DNA of 10,537 bases from Deltaproteobacteria bacterium (GTDB lineage Bacteria > Desulfobacterota > Desulfomonilia > UBA1062). Of this stretch, positions 6,325-10,537 are shown in pieces (the first letter of the stretch is position 1; each line of letters begins with the position of its first letter). Both the position numbers and the translations under genes were made by a program. Location: NCBI GenBank assembly GCA_016934135.1, contig JAFGTK010000050.1, positions 1-10,537 of the forward strand, given 5' to 3'. The notes below the pieces were generated by a model that was given only the letters and a program-made list of their open reading frames with translations, had not been told where the DNA came from and did no database searches.

Positions 6325-7095
6325 ATGACAACTCGTCATCCGGCGGTATGGATTTTTACATGGATGTTCCTGCTGCTGGCATCGCCATGTCACGCACAGG
6401 AGGTTGTTGTCGTAACCGAGGATTTTCCTCCATATAACTATATCGATCCAAATACACTAAAGATCACCGGCATCTGTACCGAGGTCGTGCTTGCCGTGTT
6501 CAAGGAGCTTGGTCAGGAACCAGATATCAGGGTGTATCCGTGGGTACGTGCTTATCAGATGGCCCTGAAGGAAAAGAACGTTCTCATATATTCCATGAAA
6601 AGGACCGAGCAAAGGGAGAACCTCTTCAAATGGGCAGGAGAGCTGTATACCCCGCAGACATATTTCATCGCTTATGCAAAGGAGCCTTTTCCTCCTGTTT
6701 CCAGTATTGATGAACTAAAGGGATTCCGCATCGGGGTTCTGCATGGCGGGGCAGTAGACAGGGCATTGAGGAAAAACGGGTTTCAAAACGTGGAGGGTGT
6801 GAGCGACAGAATCCAGAACTGGAAAAAGCTCAAGATGGGCAGGATCGATTTCTGGTGCACCTGTATACTTTCCGCCAGATATCTTGTTACTTCCTCGGGT
6901 GATCAGATAGAAGACATGAACACTGTATTTTTATATGAAGAGCTTTCCCGGGATCCTTTGTATATGGCATTCAGCGCTCAGACCGATGATGCCATCGTTG
7001 ATCAGTACAGGCAGGCATATCAGGCTGTCATGCAAAAAGGGATCTATGCAGGCATTCTTAAAGGTCATGACATGAGGATTTCCGGCTCTCAATGA
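6325..7095 (+). CDS. Family-3 periplasmic solute-binding protein (amino-acid-type)
   Basis: A periplasmic binding protein of the SBP_bac_3 (PF00497) fold, commonly used for amino acids and related small solutes; the true ligand is unknown. The 256 residues start with a Sec signal peptide (HPAVWIFTWMFLLLASPCHA, cleavage before QEVVVV). Family marks follow: VVTEDFPPYNYI, the S-MKRTEQRENLFKWAGE stretch matching the usual 'S..RT..R...F.W' ligand-pocket segment, and ELKGFRIGVLHGGAVDRAL, matching the 'DLKG..IGV..G' hinge. The start at 6325 has AGAGGG (6312-6317) upstream; the ATG at 6283 lies within the promoter. An odd point is a cysteine pair in FWCTC (second lobe), plus an earlier cysteine in GICTE. 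No permease or ATPase is next to it, so it may feed a distant transporter or a signalling partner. Confidence 0.92.
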   Translation: MTTRHPAVWIFTWMFLLLASPCHAQEVVVVTEDFPPYNYIDPNTLKITGICTEVVLAVFKELGQEPDIRVYPWVRAYQMALKEKNVLIYSMKRTEQRENLFKWAGELYTPQTYFIAYAKEPFPPVSSIDELKGFRIGVLHGGAVDRALRKNGFQNVEGVSDRIQNWKKLKMGRIDFWCTCILSARYLVTSSGDQIEDMNTVFLYEELSRDPLYMAFSAQTDDAIVDQYRQAYQAVMQKGIYAGILKGHDMRISGSQ

Positions 7096-7108
7096 ACCCG
7101 GGCTCTCT

Positions 7109-7138
7109 TTGACAGCTGAACCGGTTTTTTCGTATGAG
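7109..7138 (+). promoter_or_regulatory. Possible upstream promoter of the TetR gene
   Basis: TTGACA (7109-7114) is followed by an 18-bp spacer and TATGAG (7133-7138), which matches the -10 consensus at 4 of 6 bases. It is weaker than the site at 7160 and may be a chance match. It begins about 14 bp after the stop of the preceding gene. Confidence 0.3.
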
Positions 7139-7159
7139 ATTAAATAAACCTGATTGTAT

Positions 7160-7200
7160 TTGACAAGGAGATGCGGCGGCAGTTATATAACATATGTTAT
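7160..7200 (+). promoter_or_regulatory. TetR gene promoter with overlapping palindromic operator
   Basis: A perfect TTGACA (7160-7165) is followed, after 18 bp, by TATATA (7184-7189), a TATAAC alternative at 7186-7191, and the perfect 14-bp palindrome ATAACATATGTTAT (7187-7200) overlapping the -10 end and the expected start site. TetR repressors typically bind such palindromes over their own promoter, so this is the likely autoregulatory operator. Binding is inferred. The overlap also shows that the in-frame ATG at 7171 lies inside the promoter and is not the start codon. Confidence 0.7.
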
Positions 7201-7218
7201 GGGGGGTACGGATTCATT

Positions 7219-7863
7219 ATGCCTGCAAAGAGTAAATATCAGGCCCAGGATGTCATTGATGCAGCCTTTCAGATTGTGCGCACTCAGGGTGTGGAAAAAT
7301 GTTCGGCCCGCGCCATTGCAGGTGAGATGAAATCTTCCACCATGCCCATCTACTCATGCATCAAGTCCATGAAAGAGCTTGAAGAGGCAATTGTCAAAAA
7401 GGCCATCGATCTTCTCATACAATATCAGATTCAGGAGAGAACGGGCATTTCAGTCCTGGATATGGGAATCGGCTATATCCTGTTTGCAAAGAACGAGAAA
7501 CACCTCTTCCGTATGCTGTTTTTTACAGAAGCAGCACAAAAGGACATGGACCTCAGCAAAAGGATGAGAGATTATGCCATCAGCGTATCCATGGATAAGC
7601 TCGATAAGTTCAGCCCGTTGGATGAATTATCCTATGAGCAGAAAATGGATATTCTCTATAAGATGTGGACCTTCAACCACGGTCTTGCCGTCATGCTCAA
7701 TAATGCCATTATTGAAGATTTAAGCGAAGACCAGATCATCAGGATTCTCATGGATACCGGTCTGTATATCATGACAGGGGTGAGAGACAGGGATGAAATT
7801 TATAAGCAGGACGTTGTAAGAGAATTGTTTAACAGTGCGGGTTTGAACAGGGAACATAGCTGA
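7219..7863 (+). CDS. TetR-family transcriptional regulator
   Basis: A DNA-binding repressor of the TetR/AcrR type, cytoplasmic and normally dimeric; the ligand is unknown. The 214 residues open with a typical helix-turn-helix domain. It runs from AAFQIVRTQGVEKCSARAIA (about 15-34) through GEMKSSTMPIYSCIKSMKEL, where STMPIYSCIKS (about 40-50) is the recognition helix and the 'Y' and 'K' fit the usual S..T.Y.HF...L pattern loosely. The remaining roughly 150 residues are helical and poorly conserved, as is usual for ligand domains. The ATG at 7219 has only a weak ribosome site (CGGAT 6 bp before, or the G-run at 7201-7206); the frame is open to 7171 but that part is promoter. It lies 139 bp before the TRAP operon on the same strand, so that operon is its most likely second target. 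Confidence 0.92.
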   Translation: MPAKSKYQAQDVIDAAFQIVRTQGVEKCSARAIAGEMKSSTMPIYSCIKSMKELEEAIVKKAIDLLIQYQIQERTGISVLDMGIGYILFAKNEKHLFRMLFFTEAAQKDMDLSKRMRDYAISVSMDKLDKFSPLDELSYEQKMDILYKMWTFNHGLAVMLNNAIIEDLSEDQIIRILMDTGLYIMTGVRDRDEIYKQDVVRELFNSAGLNREHS

Positions 7864-7943
7864 TCGGGTAAGATAATGCCGGCAGCAGATATACAGTGGC
7901 TGGTTGGCCGGATATGAACAGGCCCGGCTTTTCTGCTGATGCA

Positions 7944-7980
7944 GATTAAAGTTTTTTGGTTTATTAATTATGGTTTAATC
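7944..7980. promoter_or_regulatory. AT-rich region with inverted repeat before the TRAP operon
   Basis: GATTAAA (7944-7950) is mirrored by TTTAATC (7974-7980) around a 23-bp AT-rich centre. It lies just before the AAGGAGGT (7992-7999) ribosome site of the TatT gene. TTTAAT (7974-7979) could be a -10 but has no good -35. It could be a binding site or promoter for the operon; it is not similar to the TetR palindrome at 7187-7200. Confidence 0.35.
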
Positions 7981-8002
7981 AAGAACTGTTTAAGGAGGTA
8001 AT

Positions 8003-8878
8003 ATGGTCCGGAGATCGGTTTCAATATTGAAGATAGTGCTGATCGTGCTGACGGCAGCTGTATGCGGATGTTCCACGACGGAATATATGGTAAAATCCAT
8101 GGATCCTCTAATGGAAGAGATGAATATATCAGTGAACCGCAATCCCGATGTGGATATGGTCCGTGACGCATTCCCTGCAAACCTGATCCAGCTTGACGGT
8201 TTCATTCAGGCCGCGCCGAATGACAAGCTCCTTTTGAGGGCTTCCGAAGGCTATTTCGGCTATACCTTTGCCTTTGTGGAAGACACTGACAAGCCCCGTG
8301 CACGAATGCTATACCGCAAGGCCAGGGATTATGCGCTCAAGGTACTGCTGAAGGACAGGTATTTCCGCGAGAGCTTCAACAGTGGAATAACGGCATTCAC
8401 CAAGTCTCTTGATGAATTCACAAAAGAGGATGTCCCGGCCCTGTATTGGGCGGCAAACACATGGATGGCCTGGATAGCGCTCAGCCTTACAGATCCCGAG
8501 GTGCTGATGGACCTGCCCAAGGTAGAGGCAATGCTGCTTCGGGTAATCGAACTGGATGAATCATTTTATTACGGCAGTGCCCATGCAACACTCGGGGCCT
8601 TTTACGCTTCGCGGTCAAAGGCCATAGGTGGGGATCCCGACAAGGCAAAATTTCACTTCGACCGGGCGTTCGAGCTTTCTCAGTCAAGACTGCTGTTCAT
8701 TCATCTGCTCTATGCCCAGTACTATGCTTATCAGATACAGGACAGGGATCTTTTTGTGCAGACACTTGAAATGGTGATAGCAACACCTGTTGGTGCGTTT
8801 CCGGAGAAAAATCTTGTCAACGAGATTGCCAAGAGAAAGGCAAAGGTGCTCCTGGAAAATGTTGATCTGTATTTTTAA
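8003..8878 (+). CDS. tatT: TatT-type lipoprotein of the TRAP transporter
   Basis: A TRAP-associated T component (TatT family, PF16811). It is a periplasmic lipoprotein of TPR-like helices that, in the studied Treponema pallidum system, assembles with the TRAP binding protein TatP and is thought to help transfer hydrophobic ligands. The 291 residues start with a lipoprotein signal (SILKIVLIVLTAAVCGC), with lipobox V20-C21-G22-C23 and serine at +2. The rest is alpha-helical. TPR-like stretches include LMDLPKVEAMLLRVIELDES with YYGSAHATLGAFYASRSKA, followed by GDPDKAKFHFDRAFELSQSR. Length fits the family. An AAGGAGGT lies 3 bp before the ATG. It is the first gene of the TRAP operon, 47 bp ahead of the binding-protein gene. 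Confidence 0.93.
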   Translation: MVRRSVSILKIVLIVLTAAVCGCSTTEYMVKSMDPLMEEMNISVNRNPDVDMVRDAFPANLIQLDGFIQAAPNDKLLLRASEGYFGYTFAFVEDTDKPRARMLYRKARDYALKVLLKDRYFRESFNSGITAFTKSLDEFTKEDVPALYWAANTWMAWIALSLTDPEVLMDLPKVEAMLLRVIELDESFYYGSAHATLGAFYASRSKAIGGDPDKAKFHFDRAFELSQSRLLFIHLLYAQYYAYQIQDRDLFVQTLEMVIATPVGAFPEKNLVNEIAKRKAKVLLENVDLYF

Positions 8879-8925
8879 ATATTATTTGATACCTGAATGA
8901 CCAGGAAAGGGAGGTATTAGCAGGT

Positions 8926-9981
8926 ATGAAGAAGTATATGGGAATGCTTGTAATGTTGCTTATAATGCTGGGGTGGTCTGCAGGCCCCCGGGTATATGCA
9001 GCACCCGATGCTAAAATTGTCGTCAAGATGGCTACCCTTGCACCAAAAGGGTCTTCCATCATGAATATTTTCGATGATCTTTCAGCCAGGATCTTGGATG
9101 AGACCAAGGGCGAGGTAGGGTTCAAGATCTATTGGGGAGGGGTGCAGGGAGATGAAAAGGATGTCCTCAGAAAGATCAAGCTCGGACAGCTTCACGGAGG
9201 TGGATTCATGGGCCCGGGTCTTGGTCAGATTGTACCCGAGGTCCGCGTCACCGAGATCCCCTATGTGTTTGCGAACTATGATGAGGTGGAGTATGTCAGG
9301 TCCAACCTGGAAGAGACCATGAACAGGCTTTTCGAAGAGAAGGGGTTCATTGTGCTTGGGTGGATGGATCTGGGATTCATCTATACCTTTTCCAAGGTGC
9401 CTCTGACGTCGCTTGAGGTCGCAAGGCAGCAGAAATGGTGGACTATGGAAGGTGAACCTATCGGCCGGGAAACATACAAAGCACTGGGCATCCACCCCAT
9501 ATCACTTTCTATCACCGATGTTGCGACATCGCTGTCAACGAATCTGATAGACTGTGCAAATTCCACCCCGTATGGTGCTGTTGCCTTTCAGTGGTATACA
9601 AGGTTCAGTTATATGGGTGAGTTTCCCTCATCGAATATCTGCGGTGCAACCGTGGTAAGCAAGAAGATCTGGGACAGGATATCTCCACAGAGCCAGAAGA
9701 TCATCCTTAGGATCTCAAAAGATTCCCATGATAAAATCGTCAAGGCTGCACGCGAAGATGATGCAAAATGTCTCGAGATATTGAAAAAGGCAGGGATTAA
9801 GGTTGTGCGTGATCTGGATAACATGGAAGAGGTGCAGTTTATCTTCGATGCGGGCAAGCAGGCCAGGGAAAACCTCGTGGGAGAGCTGTATTCCCAGGAG
9901 CTGCTGGACCGCACGCTGTCACTTGTCGAAGAGTACAGGAAGGCCCATCCGGAAGACAAGGCCGTGGAAATAATCCAGTAG
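8926..9981 (+). CDS. dctP: TRAP transporter substrate-binding protein DctP
   Basis: This is the periplasmic receptor of a TRAP (tripartite ATP-independent periplasmic) transporter, DctP family (PF03480). It captures an organic acid or related ligand and delivers it to the membrane subunits. The 351 residues begin with a signal peptide (KYMGMLVMLLIMLGWSAGPR, then VYA, cleavage before APDAK). Family marks are VVKMATLAPKGSS, the KIYWGGVQGDEKDVLRKIKL block, VTEIPYVF, and the region around WTMEGEPIGRETYKALGIHP that leads to the 'TDVATSLSTNLID' loop. Presence of TatT upstream resembles the T. pallidum TatT/TatP pairing, so a hydrophobic ligand is possible. GGGAGGT lies 11 bp before the ATG. The stop overlaps the ribosome site of the next gene, so the two are co-transcribed. 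Confidence 0.95.
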   Translation: MKKYMGMLVMLLIMLGWSAGPRVYAAPDAKIVVKMATLAPKGSSIMNIFDDLSARILDETKGEVGFKIYWGGVQGDEKDVLRKIKLGQLHGGGFMGPGLGQIVPEVRVTEIPYVFANYDEVEYVRSNLEETMNRLFEEKGFIVLGWMDLGFIYTFSKVPLTSLEVARQQKWWTMEGEPIGRETYKALGIHPISLSITDVATSLSTNLIDCANSTPYGAVAFQWYTRFSYMGEFPSSNICGATVVSKKIWDRISPQSQKIILRISKDSHDKIVKAAREDDAKCLEILKKAGIKVVRDLDNMEEVQFIFDAGKQARENLVGELYSQELLDRTLSLVEEYRKAHPEDKAVEIIQ

Positions 9982-9992
9982 GAGGGAAATGA

Positions 9993-10537
9993 ATGCGCTG
10001 CAGGAAGTGTAGGGCGTATATCTATGAAGGCATGGAAACATGCCCTGAGTGCGGCGATACACATCCTTTTTCCAGGACTTTCTTTGATTATATCGCCCGT
10101 GTAGAGGAAATCCTTCTTGCCTCTGCACTGAGTGCAATGGTGATCCTTGTACTGATTCAGATCATCCTGAGGAATTTCTTCTCTTTCGGCATTATGGGAG
10201 GTGCCGAGATTGTCCGGCATCTGGTGCTCTGGGTGGCCTTTCTCGGGGCAGGTCTGGCAGCCCGCGAGGGAAAACACATAAAGATCGAACTGGCCCAGCA
10301 TATACTGCCGGTGAGGACCAGAAGGATATTTGCAGTCATCACCTGCATATTTTCTGTTATCGTATGCTCGGTGCTCGTATATGCGTCTATTAACTTTGTA
10401 TATATGGATTATCAGGGCGGGAGCGTAATCGCCTTTTTCAACATCCCGGTATGGATTCTTCAGGTGATAATACCGATCGGTTTTGCGGCGGTGGCCCTTC
10501 GGTTTGCAGCGCGCTGCATGGATAATATCCATGCCCT
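9993..10537 (+). CDS. dctQ: TRAP small permease DctQ with N-terminal zinc-ribbon-like module (partial)
   Basis: This is the small membrane subunit of the TRAP transporter, cut by the right window edge; 181 codons are visible. Its length and four helices (about 36-60, 67-90, 111-137, 150-172) match DctQ. The region GGAEIVRHLVLWVAFLGAG followed by LAAREGKHIKIEL is a typical DctQ signature. Unusually, the frame opens with CRKC (residues 3-6) and CPEC (17-20), a zinc-ribbon-like pair of knuckles 10 residues apart, before the first helix. The ATG at 9993 has AGGAGG (9980-9985) 7 bp upstream and overlapping the dctP stop, so the ribbon is almost certainly translated; no good later start exists before the first helix. 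The large permease DctM should follow outside the window. The cysteine module would face the cytoplasm if the first helix enters from that side. Confidence 0.93.
   Translation, partial: MRCRKCRAYIYEGMETCPECGDTHPFSRTFFDYIARVEEILLASALSAMVILVLIQIILRNFFSFGIMGGAEIVRHLVLWVAFLGAGLAAREGKHIKIELAQHILPVRTRRIFAVITCIFSVIVCSVLVYASINFVYMDYQGGSVIAFFNIPVWILQVIIPIGFAAVALRFAARCMDNIHA

Noticed and set aside
7882..7938. Nested inverted repeats CAGCAGA/TCTGCTG and GCCGG/CCGGC after the TetR gene, followed by TTTT
   Set aside because: The inner stem is only 5 bp with a 12-nt loop, and the T run is short; too weak to call a terminator or riboswitch.
9989..10012. A short 7-codon frame (ATG at 9989, stop TAG at 10010) overlapping the dctQ start
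   Set aside because: It shares the AGGAGG with the dctQ start at a shorter spacing; it could be a leader peptide, but there is no evidence that it is more than chance.
9609..10532. Long open frame on the minus strand (307 codons) antisense to dctP and dctQ
   Set aside because: It is antisense to two well-supported genes, and its translation is low-complexity and shows no recognisable domain.
1..10537. CRISPR array, tRNA, rRNA, insertion sequence or phage genes
   Set aside because: I found no regular direct-repeat array, no cloverleaf that I could support by eye, and no transposase, integrase or phage-like product among the reading frames.

Overview
The window looks like a chromosomal stretch from a Gram-negative bacterium. 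A deltaproteobacterial lineage (Desulfobacterota or a relative) is my best guess. The reasons are several Sec-exported periplasmic proteins, a TRAP transporter with a TatT-type lipoprotein, a DUF155/RMD1 membrane protein, and protein wording that resembles families common there. No rRNA or marker gene confirms this. I see no phage, insertion sequence, CRISPR array or tRNA.

Layout from left to right. (1) serC (83-1165) has its own extended -10 promoter and a strong bidirectional terminator. It converges on an exported CARDB-repeat protein on the minus strand (1352-2701). Between them lies a 76-bp near-perfect inverted repeat that looks like a REP doublet (REPIN). (2) Two unrecognised plus-strand genes follow: a 185-aa protein with a SLOG/Rossmann-like pattern (3085-3642) and a 68-aa protein (3855-4061). 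They sit in long non-coding flanks, with a second bidirectional terminator after them. (3) On the minus strand come an ABC_sub_bind-type periplasmic protein (4292-5305) and a DUF155 protein (5420-6202). Divergent from these is a family-3 solute-binding protein (6325-7095). Neither binding protein has a permease or ATPase beside it. (4) A TetR regulator (7219-7863) has a perfect 14-bp palindrome in its promoter. It precedes a TRAP operon: TatT lipoprotein (8003-8878), DctP binding protein (8926-9981) and DctQ small permease (9993 to the right edge). The large permease DctM presumably lies beyond the edge.

How the parts may work together: the right half is devoted to solute capture. TetR may control its own synthesis and perhaps the TRAP operon. 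TatT and DctP would act in the periplasm and deliver substrate to DctQM. The most unusual item is the DctQ gene, whose reading frame begins with a four-cysteine zinc-ribbon-like module (CxxC...CxxC) ahead of the first membrane helix. This gene runs off the window edge. Most other genes are ordinary. I found no clear multi-gene novel system; the zinc-ribbon DctQ, the REPIN, the TetR operator and the SLOG-like orphan are the items worth following.
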